Assembly (NCBI RefSeq): GCF_000208865.1 | Contig: NC_018394.1 | Coordinates: 4,653,797 to 4,717,796 of the forward strand | Length of the DNA stretch: 64,000 bases | From: Neospora caninum Liverpool | Lineage: Eukaryota; Apicomplexa; Conoidasida; Eucoccidiorida; Sarcocystidae | Direction of reading: 5' to 3' | Shown: piece after piece, positions 1-11,720 of the stretch | Numbering within the stretch: position 1 is the stretch's first letter | Layout: each line of letters starts with the position of its first letter | The notes under the pieces: generated by a model | The model's database searches: none | What the model was told of the DNA's origin: nothing | What the model saw: only the letters and a program-made list of their open reading frames with translations | Program-made: the position numbers and the translations under genes

Positions 1-3000
1 AGCAACTTCTCTCTCCACTTGAGGTAAGTTGTCTGTGTCCGTTGGGTCAGTCCCTGTGTTGTCCCCGAGCGAATTTGCACGAGGGAAGAGCTCTGGTCGC
101 CAGTTCCCGTTTCCTCCTCTCGACATGTCTTCTTTCTGGCCTCCATCCAAAACGCCTTTCTCGGCAGCACGACTCACGCCGTCCTTTCTCGCGGGCTCTG
201 TCATCTGCGCCCGTCTCCTCGCCACCTGCGCCATGGTCTCTTTTCCTTCCTCTCCGGTTGCTCCCCTTTCGAACTCGTCTTCTACGTCTTCTGTTGTCCG
301 ATTGTCCCCCTGTCTGGTTTCGGCGCTCTCATCAGACGCGTTGTCTCCCTTCTTCTCCTGTGTCCCTCCGCACGCCGCCGAGACGTTTTCCCGCGGCGAC
401 GGAGCGAGACTGAACGCGTTCCGCGTCTCTCTCTCCCATCTCGCACTGCACCATCCGCGTCTGCTGCCAAGGCTTTCGCTATCCTCTCCCTGTCTTCCTC
501 CGGGGTTCTTCACTGCTTGTCCCTCTCTCCTTTCTCCCTCCGGTCCGTCTCGTCTCTCTCTCTCGCCTTCCCGCCTTCTTTCTCCTTGAGTCTCGCCTTG
601 ATTTCCGTTTGCCTCTGCGCCCTCGCGCGGCTGGATGCCTCCCGCGCATGTCACCCTCGGTTGCCCACCTCGCAGAGAGCCAGGAACGCTCAGATCCCGT
701 GTGTCGTCCCGTTCTTGCTCAACGCGTATCGTGCCGGCGTCTGCAAAACGGAAAGCGATCTCTGAGCGTCCAAAATTCGGGCGGTCCTTTTTCATGGGGA
801 GACAAAACGCGCGATCCGTGCAAAGGACCGCTCGCCGAGAACCACACGCCGTAGAAGAGACGCGAGTCGAAAAAGGCGCACGCGGTGGTCCTGTGACTCG
901 GCCGACCCCGCTCGTTTCTTTTTCTCCGACTGTCTCCCTTTTTCCTGTCTGTGCTGCGCTCGCTTCTGCTTGCGCTTCGAGGTCTCTTGTCGCTCGGGAC
1001 GAGACCGCGCTTGCGGGGCCGACCCCAGATCGACGCACGGACGGAGACGGAGAGACACAAGAGGAGCGCGAAGAAGGCTGCGCAGGAGCGCACAAATGAA
1101 AGCAGGGAACAGAAGAGGAAAGCGAGAACGGAGAGACGCACGAACAGGGCTGGGGAGCCGATGGCACGCGGGTGTCTGTACAGTTCCTTTGCTCGCCAAC
1201 GGCGCGTTGATTGGCACCGGAAGAAAGAAAGGAAGAATGCAGGCTAGGGAGAGCATGCGCGTGGCCAGAACAAGAACACGAAGCGTGGGGCGAAGAAGCC
1301 TGAAGAGAAGACCGACGGTACGCAAAATGGGGGCTCGACGCCTCCCCTCGACGGTCTCCATGAGTGCGCGAATCAACGCATCGACCACCACGGGCATGGG
1401 AAGACTGAAAATCCGAGAACGAAGTTCCAGGGGACGGACAAGGATGCTCACCGCGGATGCTGGTCCGCGGCACAGTCTCTTGACCAACCCGTAGAGAAGA
1501 AGGGACACGGTAGAAAGCAGGTGATATCGAAGTTGAGGCAGAAGACGATTGAGAAGTTAACAAGGGAAGAGATGTCTGTTGTTCAGGCGAGTGGGGGAAA
1601 GGTTGCTGGCGACAGAGGAGGCTGTTCATCCACATGGGACGTTCCTTCTCCTGTCGCATCACTTGCAGCTCTCCGTCTTCTCCCTCCTGGTTTCTGTCCT
1701 CTCCAGCGTGTCCTCGCTCTCTGTCCGTGTCGACGAGAAACTGAGAAGCTCGAGCTGCAAGCGCAAGGTCAGCGTACGTTCTGTCTCCTGGGTCACCCCT
1801 TTCGTGAGTCCACGATCCGTGCCCCGCTTCGCTCCTCGGACTGAGGTGTACATACACCTCAGCGGGGACTGCAGACCAGCCAGTGGATCCTGTCAACGCA
1901 GCGTGTCTTCTCTGCGTCGCCTCTCGCCCCGGTTTCTCTTCTGTCTCGTGCACACTTTTACTCCTTCGACGACTGCCGGCTTTCCTACGCAAATTCGTCG
2001 AGGGTGACAAGCTGCCAGGTGTTTCGAAAAAGGGAAACACCCGTGCTGCTCTGCTTTCCGCTGGAGTGAAGAGGTCGTCCGCCCCTGATAGTCGCTCGGC
2101 TCTTTCCCCCATTCGGAGTGCTGCGTCCATGTCTTTCCTGCCTTCACTTGGCATCGTTTCTCCCCATTTCTGTGTTTGCTCGCGCGCCTTCAACGGCTCT
2201 CTGTACATTGGGTCGTCGCAGCGCTCCAACTGTGCCCCGGGCGGTGGTCCACACCTCTCTCCTCGCTCGTCTCCTCTCCATCTCGCCCCCTCGTCTGCTG
2301 CGTTTTCGGCTCCACGCGCTCCCTGAGACGGGGCTTCTCGATGCCCAGAGCAGGCTGACGGCCAGCGAATCTGGCCCGGGCGCGGTCGCCGCCAGCAGCA
2401 AGCGTCGACTGTCTCGTCTGCGCGAGGGCGCGACGCACAGGCGGCTGCCTCGCGCTTGTGCGTCTCCTCCGCAGATGGATGCAAAACGCATGTGTAGAGA
2501 GGCGAAGGAAGGGGAGAGAGGGGGTGGGGAGAGAGGAATTTTCGACTTGCGTGCGTACGTGGACGCGAGTGGCAGTCAGGGGTCGCGACGGCGAGGGAAG
2601 CGGCAGGCAAAGTGAAGGACGACAGAGGAGACAGAGAAGAGGAGGCAAACGAGACAGAAAAGGGAGACGACGCAGGAGAGAAGGACGAGGATGAAGAAAA
2701 AGAAGCGGGAGATGGGAAGACGCAGGGAGACGGAGGCGGAAGCTGTTCTGCGAGAGACACACACACAGACGGAGCGTCAGAGGACACAAACAGCCAGCGA
2801 GGCTCTTGCGTCTTCTTGTGCATCGTGGAGAAAAGAAAAGAGAAGACCGGGACACATGTACCGCCAAAAACAGATTCGCGTTTAACAGAAACTCCCACCC
2901 AGGAGAGGGGCTTGTGTGGTCACGTGCTTCTCGGGGCAGATAAACGAGGGAGCAAAGAAACTGCGGGACGGAAACACCATTTTTAATAAGAACGGAAACT
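1..3000. other. GC-rich stretch with competing open frames, no gene called
   Basis: The window opens with what could be the last bases of an exon followed by a good splice donor (gtaagt, from base 25), so a plus-strand transcript may enter from the left. After that, frames are open on both strands. The plus frame from about 1249 to 1844 is hydrophilic and Lys/Glu-rich, while the minus frame 1508-792 is Leu/Arg-rich. Neither has a convincing ATG plus splice context, and high GC alone keeps frames open. An 18-base near-palindrome lies at 1843-1860. I cannot decide between untranslated leader, intron and coding exon here. Confidence 0.25.
1843..1860. repeat. 18-base near-palindrome GAGGTGTACATACACCTC
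   Basis: Two 8-base arms that are reverse complements flank a central CA. A shorter version with the same core lies at 44662-44679 in the RAD50/Ubl-gene upstream region. It may be a protein-binding site or a dispersed repeat; the role is unknown. Confidence 0.5.
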
Positions 3001-6000
3001 TAAACGCGTCCTTAAACGCGTCCTGGCTGCAAGGTGGGCGTACACCTCGGAAAGACAGGAAGACGCCCAGAGTTGATCAAAGGTGTGTGCCTGCGTCACC
3101 GGCTAGGGGAAGGCGCACGCGTTTCAAGCGACAGGGTAGACAAGGAAAAGGAGTTTTAAGGATGGCCAGCAGCGAGAGAAGTGTGTCATTCTTCCTCTTC
3201 CCTTTTTTGTCGGTTCTTCCTCTCTTTGTCGGGCTTCATCACTCCGCCTTTTTTCGCCTTTGCCCATATGGCCACGGCTTTTGCCCGCTAGCCGTCGAAA
3301 AGCACGCAAGGAATCCAGGGGTGTCTCTTGCGGCGCGAAAAAGTTAATGAAGTGTTGTGAAAAAACGTCCAGAAGACGAGCAAGACAAGACACACTCTTT
3401 GCAACGAAAGAATCGCCATTCCCGCGTTTCTTCTGTCGCTGTCTCTCTCTCTCTCACTACCCTTTTCTGCACAACTTCCTGTTCAGCTTCGCCAAGGTCG
3501 GGAGGGTCACGGAGGACACAGAAGGAGAAAGAATCTTCTAAGACGAGAGTGAACTGCGTCTTCGGTTTCATGAAAAACAGAACGCAGACACAGACACGCG
3601 GACAGCTGCGAGACACACACTGCGAAAAGACCAGAAGATACACGCGTGCGTCTGGGACTCTCCTCCCGGCAGACAAGCGGCCGAGCGTGGACGGAACAAC
3701 CTGGGGGCATGCGGGACTGTCGGGGGGGGGGGGGGGTGGGAGGGCGATCGAGCAAGAGTTGATTGGGTGATCACAACTCGATTCGTCAGACAAAAGCTTT
3801 GAGAGAGTAACTCGCCTTTTTGCTCTTCGCGTTGAGGGACACGGCTGCATATTTGTGGGTTGTCGCGGACCGAAAAAGATCGGACTATCCTGACGACGCG
3901 ACTTGCGGCTGCGGGGTCTAACCGGCGTGTTTCTAGTGAGGAGACACCGCCTGTGTTCTCCCCTCTGGCCAGCCCGACAAAAACGTCTCAGTCGGTGCCG
4001 AGAGATCTTGGTAAAAATGCATTCACATAGGCATATACCTACTTCCCTGCATATATATATATACAGATATCCGCCGTCTATACATATACTTGACTCTACA
4101 AATCAGTCGTTCTACCTATATGTGTCCGTAAGGAAAATTGTGCACACTGGTGTGTCTAGCAGCACCAGATATTCGCATTTATACGTCTACGTGACAGCCT
4201 TCAGGATTTCCCACCGCTAAAATACGACTCTCTCACCACGGATTTTTCCACACATCTCTATTTACACTTTAAGATATGCTTGTACAGTTGTAGGCATATG
4301 TTTGTGTAGTGTTTGAAATACATATATGTAAATATGCATGAATCTGTGTCTCGTGGTGTGTTTGTGTAGAAAAGTGTAGAAGCCGGGCGTCTCTGGGGCA
4401 ACAATCGACTGCTTCCGACATTCAGGAACATACGGCATGATCTGAGGTATAATTGTTCGCGGGCTGCATGGAACTGCAGCCACATATTCATAGGGAGGGA
4501 AAAAATAAGAAGGGGGTTTGCTTGGTCGGCATCCTGCAATCGAACGCCCTACTGGATAGATAATTGCTTTTCGATATCCTCCGCTCTTTCCTCATCTGTG
4601 CGTGCGGGATTACACGTTTCAATCAGGCGAAGGTGTGAGAAAGAACCACGAACGCGACAGGACATGGCAATCCCATCTCTGATTTCAACGGAACATGGGC
4701 TCTGTGTGACTACGGTCCCAGCAGAGAGCGGGTATAGTGCCCCGAAAGTAAAACTTGCCAACCACACACTGCACAGAACAACTCTGCGCTTTCTTTCAGT
4801 TTTTTCACCTCTACCGATCTTTACATCTCTCCATTACTAATTGCGCCTCTCTTGACCTCTTCATAACCCACTTTCTCTCTCCTAATCACGACTTTACCAC
4901 CTCCTAATCTTTCCCTGTATGTTCCCCATATTCTGCGCTTAATCAGTTACTTAATCTCCTTCTTCATCTTTCTCTTTGCCTTTCTCTTGTTCTCCCTCCT
5001 AATCTCCCCACTAACCTCTTTCTTGATGTCCTCATTCTCTATGTTAGTCTTGCTCTTAACGCTTTCCTCTCTGGTGTTGTGCCCCCTTTTTTGACCTCCC
5101 CCTTATATCCTCCCTCTGAATCTCCTCCTTAATCTCTTCTTCTCCCTCCTAATCTTGTTCTTCTCCTCTCTCGTGGTGTCACTCCTGATTTCCGTTTTAA
5201 TGCCTCTCACATTCTCCCCCTAAATCTCCCCGTCGATCTCTCTGATTCTCGCGTTTGATCTCCTCCTTAATCTCTTTCGTATTCTGCGTCTTAATACCGC
5301 TCGCTCGATCTCTCTCTCTCTCCCTTGATCTCCCGCTTATTCCCTCTTATAACCTCCATCTCGATTTTTCCCTCTATCTGGAACGCGAGCCCGCGTGGCC
5401 ACATGAATGATTGACGATAGGAAACAGGCGAAGCTTTTGTTAAGTGCCTCGTCTCGTTCTCGCCGCCGGAGTCCCGTCCTGCCATCCCAGATGTGCACAT
5501 GAGCTGAGGGGAACGTGTTGATTTTTGTCAGAAGCAGATGAGAAAAAGACGTGAGGCAGCGACCCCGGTGGAGCGAATCGAGCCCATCAAGGACTGTTGC
5601 GAGAGGTGGATGAAAAGGCTTTTTCTTGGAAACCTTGTTGCGTGTCGTCTCCTTTCACTTTCCTTGTGATTTTTTTCTTCCACTTCCTCTTCTTCTGTCC
5701 GTTCCTTCTATTTCCGTTCTTTTACGCCCTTCCTGCTGGTCAAGGGGACCGTCTGTCGAAGCGCCCGCGTGCTACACACGTGCCGCTCCTACGACTTCTG
5801 GATGTCGCACACTCTCTCTCCGTCCCAGAGTTTCTACCTTGGAGATGATTGCCGTTTCTCCGTCTTTTTCACAGTCGGCGATTCCTGGTCTCTTTTGACT
5901 CTACGAGAAGAAAATACTACTTTTTGTGAGATAAAAGGAGTGAAGGAGAGTGTGGGAGTACAGGAGATATTTTGGTTTCGAGATGATTGCGGTCACATGC

Positions 6001-6534
6001 AGAAACGGAAAGAAACCGCTGGTTTGCCGCTTTTGAGTCCAGCTGCGAAGCTGTTTTGCGTTTCACCGGCACACCGCTCTTTTTTCCGTCTCCCTTCTTT
6101 CTTTTTTACGCCAAAAGTTGGAAGGAGACAAAGAAACGTCCCGTCTTCCCTCGTCTGACCTTCATTCTGCCTCAAACAGTTTCAATTTCCCACCGCTTTC
6201 CTGTTTCCCCTTTTTCCCCTTGGTGTGCAGCATTTCCTGTTCCCCCGCGTTTTGCCTGTAGTGTATTCTCGAGTCTTTCGTCTCCTCCTTTAGGTCTCTC
6301 GTTTGCTCTCGAGCGTGGACCGATGACCGGACGTATCCCGTGAGCTCGTTCTTCCGCTCTCTCTCTTCCCTTCTCTGTCTCGTGTTCCGTGCTCCATCCT
6401 TTGCCTCTTTCTCTCATCTGTTTGTCTCTCTCCACGGGTTTTTCCCATTTCCTCTCTTTCTTTGCTTTACCGATTCCCCTGTCTCGTTCACTTTTTTGTT
6501 CACTTTGTCTGGGAAGCGGGTCTAACTTGACACG
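3001..6534. other. Intergenic region and 5' leader of the CS-domain gene
   Basis: No gene is supported here. The stretch contains a G-run at about 3721-3734, short TA-rich tracts near 4050-4130 and 4270-4340, the degenerate pyrimidine repeat described separately, and from about 6100 a T/C-rich segment running up to the ATG at 6535. That last segment is a plausible 5' untranslated leader. Confidence 0.4.
4836..5385. repeat. Degenerate pyrimidine-rich repeat (CTCCTTAATCTC-like)
   Basis: About 550 bases of almost pure C/T on the plus strand, punctuated at irregular 15-35 base intervals by TAATC or TTAATCTC words. The spacing is too loose for a clean tandem array. It looks like an old, diverged low-complexity array with strong strand asymmetry. 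Confidence 0.5.
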
Positions 6535-8169
6535 ATGGTGGACTATTCCAAGTGGGACGCGCTCCAGGTGTCTTCCTCCGACGAAGAAGGCTCTTCCGGC
6601 GCCAGGCCGCGCGTGCGTCGCTTCGAGGAAAGGCAGCGCGTGACGATCGGCCCTGACGGTTTGTCGATTGAAGGCGATGACAGTCGCCCCTGCAAGAAAG
6701 TCGAGGAGGTAACAGACGAGGAAGGCGACGCCTGGGAGGAAGAAATGGAGGGAGGCGACACTGCAGCAGACGAAGCTTACGAAGACGCACATGAGTGGCC
6801 GAGATGCGGCTACCTCCCTCCCAGCAGCATTCCAGCTGCGGCGCCTTCAAACGAACCGCGAAAAGGCGTAGGAAACCACCCAGACGCCTCGGCTGCCTCT
6901 TCCTCCGGGGGTTTGGGTTCCTATACTCCTCAGCGGGCGCAGAAGAGGGAAGACGAGGTTTTCCTCATCCAAAACGGCGGCGTTGTCAAAGGGCGGTACT
7001 GGTGGAGTCAAACCAAGCACGAAGTCACGATCGACGTGCAACTGCCTGAAGGCGCGCGAGCGAAGGATATGACTGTGGAAATCCGGGAGGACGGATGCTG
7101 CTGTATGTACAGAGGAACGCCCGTTCTGAAGGGGACGTTTCCCCACAAAGTCGAGCCCGACGAAGAAATGTGGTTCTGGGAGTTGATTGAAAAGAGAGTG
7201 AACTGGGAGAGGCTCGAAAAACTCGCCGACAAAGTGAATGGAGGGACTCAGAGTGACGAAGAAGCCCAGTCGAAGGCTGGCGAAACGCAGACAGCAGGCG
7301 CCGGAACGGCCGACTCAGAGCAGACGGCGACGGAAGGAACGACGAAGACGGGCGACCAAGAGGGCGATCAGGCAGGAGATAAGGGACAGGGAGGAGATGG
7401 ACACAGAGAGGGAGAGACGGCGTCGATGAAAGAGGAACTTGCCATGTTTTTAGAGCTGAATTTAAGGAAGAAGCCGGAAATCGCTGGAACCTACGTCTGG
7501 TGGGACTGCGTTGTGAAGGTAAAAAGAACATCCTACACGCCTTGATCGGCAGCTCCCAGACAACCCACTGTCTCAGCGACACCAAGCTGCTGATTCTTCA
7601 CCCACACCTATATATATACATATATATATATGTGCGAGTATCGTAGCATATGGAGCCATGCATACACACGTGTCTCTATGTTCTTTTATATGCAGACATG
7701 TATGTATATCTGCATACCACCACATTCATATGTAGAGAGAGCTGGGGGATGCTGTGAGTCTGCGTTTCTCATAGTAGGGACACCGTTTTTTCCTGCCGAT
7801 TTCGTTAGCCCGTCTCTCGCCGGCGTCGCTCCACTCGCTAGGCTCCACCGCTGGCAACGCTTTCCGTTCTTCTCACCGTGCCTGTCCACCTGTTTACGTC
7901 TTTGCTGCCATGGCGGACGAGACAACAGGGAGATTCTGGGCGTATCCTGTCTTTTTACGACTCACCGGCGCCTCCTTGCTTCCTCCGAGAAACGCGAACT
8001 TTCGCTTTGTCTCTCTCTACAGGGTGACCCTTCCGTCGACGTGGAAAAACTTCCTGGAAGAGCGGCGAAGGAAGCGACGACAAAAAACTTCAAAGCCGCA
8101 TGGGAAAAAGCACACAAAATGTTTCTCGAGAAACTGAAGAACGAACCACGAGAGCCCATGGAAATCTGA
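6535..8169 (+). CDS. CS-domain (NudC/p23-like) protein, two exons
   Basis: Exons are 6535-7518 and 8023-8169, joined in phase 0 by a GT-AG intron (donor after GTGAAG, acceptor after CTCTCTACAG), giving 376 residues. Residues 1-140 are acidic and disordered-looking. About 141-224 form a CS domain: alternating beta-strand pattern, KGRYWWSQTKHEV, then an acidic turn and WFWELIEKR. An acidic Gln/Glu/Gly linker follows, then VWWDCVVKGDPSVD spanning the splice site, which resembles the stretch after the CS domain in NudC-like proteins. CS domains of this family bind Hsp90 or dynein-associated clients in the cytosol; that role is inferred. The start is the first ATG in frame after a pyrimidine-rich leader. 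p23 and SGT1 are alternative family assignments, but the GDP-x-x-D motif favours NudC. Confidence 0.85.
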
Positions 8170-8254
8170 GGATTCTGACCTCTTCCACTGGCAACGCCAC
8201 CCCGCCGAAACCGCCGCAACCACATATATCTCAACAGACGACCTCCTACACAGC

Positions 8255-8275
8255 TATATATATATATATATATAT
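8255..8275. repeat. (TA)n microsatellite
   Basis: An uninterrupted run of alternating T and A of about 20 bases, followed by further TATG/CATA-type sequence. Confidence 0.8.
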
Positions 8276-8950
8276 GTTTATATGCATATACATATATTTG
8301 TTATACGTGGATATACATATATAGGTTCATATCGGTATATAGGTTTGTAGACGTCTGCTCTGTGAGTTGTTTTTTGGAGCTCGGATGGCCCCCCAGGACA
8401 GTTGCCTAGTGGATGCAAGGCCTTCAACCAGGGGCGCGTCTATGCATGCTGGTGCATTCGTGTTTTTGAACAGCGGGCTGAAACGTGTGAATCTGAATAT
8501 GCAGGTAGTACCATGTGGCGATTTGTCTCTACGCACATATTTGTAGATATGTGTATATGTGCAGAGATGCCCAGGCGTTTTTGAGTGACCACGTGAACGT
8601 GCACACACGCCTGTGCAGCAGCCAACCGATGGCGTGATAGGAAAAACGCTTCGTCAAGTTTCTCTGAAATGGAAATACGCAAAAGTGCCCATGTGTCTCT
8701 GTCTCTCTCCGCCCCCAACTGCTCTTCATTTTCCATTCTCTGCTTCCGTCCTCGTTCGGCTCCCCATCAAGCTTCGCACAACTGATCATCTTCCGTACAG
8801 CTCGCCATGCAGAGACACTATCTATATCTATGTATCTATATCTATCTGTTTTCGCATAGAATTATGTATAGATACACGTATTGATATATATATACATTGC
8901 AGAGGTCAGGAGAAAGATAGGAAGAGGGAGAGACGGAGAGTTCTACGTCC

Positions 8951-8976
8951 TTATATATATATATATATATATATAT
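8951..8976. repeat. (TA)n microsatellite
   Basis: An uninterrupted alternating TA run of about 26 bases in the spacer downstream of the CS-domain gene. Confidence 0.8.
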
Positions 8977-11720
8977 CTGTATTCGTTAGTGACAGATGTT
9001 GGTGTACAACCGAATTCATATGTCCATAAAGTGACCTTTTGTATGTACGGGACACGTTGAACGTGTGCGTTCCTCGGATGAGTTAGAACGGGAAGTCAGG
9101 TTACGCCTGCCGGGATGCATATTCTCAGACGGTTTAGCAGCATATGCTCGCAGTATATTTTTGCCTCTGCAGCCTTCCCCCATCATAATACAGGTGCCGC
9201 TAGCATGAGCAATTATTTTTACGCAGGGTCTATGCGCGTGCACATGCGCTCTCCCGTTCCAGCAGAGAGCCGTCTTTCGCGTCCTTGCCTCTGCCTTTGT
9301 CCGCCGTCTGACGTGAGTTCCCATTACCCTACGAGATGGGAGTTTTTGTTCCCCGTCGCCGAAGGTCCCACGTTCTTCGATTTTCGTTTCTTCCTTTGCA
9401 TTTCGATGGAAGTTTTCCTTTTGCCGAAACGTCACACTCTTTTCTCCAAAGAACCCTGGAGAGAAACGTGCGATCAAACACTCACAAAGAGATCTAGTCC
9501 GAATCTTTCTCTTTTCACTCCATGTTATCGCTCTCCTGATCTGGGGGCGTGAGAAAAAATTAAAAAAGTTGAGATAGCGGTAAAACCACGACTGCAAACC
9601 GTCCGACGGGGGTGTGTGTTTGCGTCCGTTCATCTCTCCGGCAGGCAGCTTCTGCGCTCTTTGCTCCACATGAGTGTAACGCTCTCTCTCGGCGATAAAA
9701 CACACGCTCAACAGCAACGCCACTCGAGTCCACATGCGCGGCCGCTCCTCTCTGTGCTAAACCCTAGGGTAGAAAGAAGAGTACTCGACCAGCGGAAAGT
9801 TTTCGTTTCAACATGTGAATGGTGACAAGTCCGCTAGTCCATGGGCGCCAGGATTCATATCGATGAAGAACTATGTACCCGCCCGTTTTCTCATGCTACA
9901 CACAGAGATCTACACGTTTGTTTGCGAGAGAGACGACTATTGAGGTACGGAGAGACACTTTTTTTGCAAGCACCAACTGGACACCTCCTCGCTCTCGATA
10001 TGGGAAGATGACTATGGAGACGCGAGCTCCGCCAACCCTGTGAGTCGCATGATTTTTTGCAGCATATGGACCCGCGAATCCCTTTCGCTACACCATCTCC
10101 ACATAGAGATGCATTTCTGAGAATATGTGTGGGGAAAGGAGTTCACATCCGCCTCTCGCTGCGTTTGCAGACCTTTCTGTGACTGCGCGTGCCAGTGCCC
10201 GGTGCATCGGGGAGCGAAGGGAAGTATCGCTAGAAAAGCCCGAGAGAGATAGCCGCCTGGGCCGCCTAACAGATAGACGCAACGGCGCATTGTCTCGCGC
10301 CTACCGCCGTGAGAGAAAAACACGAAGAAGAGGGTGTGCATTCCTTTTTTATCTGAGCAATTCTGCTCGTTCGTCGAAACGTTTCTTTAGCGTTGATGCG
10401 CGGAACGGCGAGAGATCCATTTGTTCGGGTCGGCGCGCAAGGCCTTTCTCTCTGTCGCGGCGCCGATTGAGGAGGCAAATCTCTTCTTCTTTCCCTCTCT
10501 GCGCGATTTTTGCTGCTCCGCACTTTCCAGGTGGTTTCTCGAAAAAGAATGTTTCGTTTTGCCTTTTTCTCTGGGTGAAAAAATCTGTCGAACCGCCACA
10601 CTCGCGACCGTGCCGACTGGTCAACAAGCCGCGCTCTCGAGTGTATCTCCAGCCCGATTGAGTCAACGCTCTTTCCCTCGCACAGGAACTCCCTTTTCCG
10701 CGGAATTCGCAGCGTTCACTTTCCCTTCCGCGCTACCAGGACATTGGGTGTCCGGGTTTCTCGGAAATGTTCAAATGGTCCACACCCTTTGAAGCACTGC
10801 TGCATCCGGAAATCCTCCATTTCCTCGAGGAGGAGTCCGTTTTCTTGCGATTTCGCAATTGTCCCGGGAGACGGCTCTCGGCGAAAACTGGCTGCTGGCC
10901 CGATAGAGCGCATGGACCCGGCTTCCAGCTCTCGCTTTTCCCCACCAGCGTTTTTGCATTCTTTTTTCAAAAAAGTCGTGGCAGAGTTTCTCTGCAACCG
11001 TCGTGTGCCGTGCAGGTCAGCGAAGAAAGCGGGAGTACAACGCGAGGACGAAGACCAGGGACAGCGAGAGCGAGCGCAGAGATCGGACCGGAGAAAGGCA
11101 AACACAAGACAAATGTGGACAGAGGACACAGAAAAAGTCTCGTATCTTCTTCTCACTTCCCCTGCCTCTGGGTAGTCAACTTCTCCACTTCCGCTGGAGA
11201 GATAAACGAAAATTGGAACTTTTCGATACACGATTTTGACGACGAAAACCGGGGATAGCACCGGTCTTCTTCCTCACCGGGGGTTTCCTGTTGTTTCTAG
11301 CGTCTCTCCCCTGCCCTTAAAATGGAGGTTTTCTGCTGCCCAGGGTAGTCTCTTCTTGACTCTACCTTCTTCAAACGGCATTCCAAATCAAAGGCTGCTC
11401 CGTTATCTCGCCGGAGCCGGAGGCCTCAGCGCCTTGTCTCCTTCCTCTGTTCCTTCCTCGTCCACTATAATACACTGGGGTTTCCCTCTCTCTTCCGCCT
11501 CCATTCTTCGCTCTCTTGCCTCTTCCTACCCTTGTCCTTTTTCCTTTTCTCCGCTCGCTCTGAGGTTTTCTCGCCACTGTCTCGGTTTCTCGGCCTGTGT
11601 GGTTCTTGGGCGATATCGCGCCTCGGCTCCTCTCGTCGTTCCTCTCTCGTCCTTTGCTTCGCCTTTTTCTCCTCTCCTCGTTCTCTGCCTCGCGACCTGC
11701 TGCTCGGTTCCTTCTCCAAA

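Larger units (their letters stand above)
8170..11720. other. Intergenic region between CS-domain gene and the repeat-rich gene
   Basis: No supported gene. It contains TA microsatellites at 8255-8275 and 8951-8976, and several TGCATG-containing stretches near 8440-8600. A long minus frame (9735-9016) lacks domain or splice support. From about 11280 the plus strand becomes T/C-rich and leads into the ATG at 11721, so that part is probably the 5' leader of the next gene. Confidence 0.4.

Noticed and set aside
9016..9735. Minus-strand open frame of 239 codons in the spacer after the CS-domain gene
   Set aside because: It has no recognisable domain, no repeat or codon pattern like the accepted genes, and a length that can arise by chance in 64 kb. 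No supporting splice context was found.
10125..11258. Overlapping plus-strand frames of 160-180 codons
   Set aside because: They overlap one another in different frames, contain no domain and have no phase-compatible splice partners.
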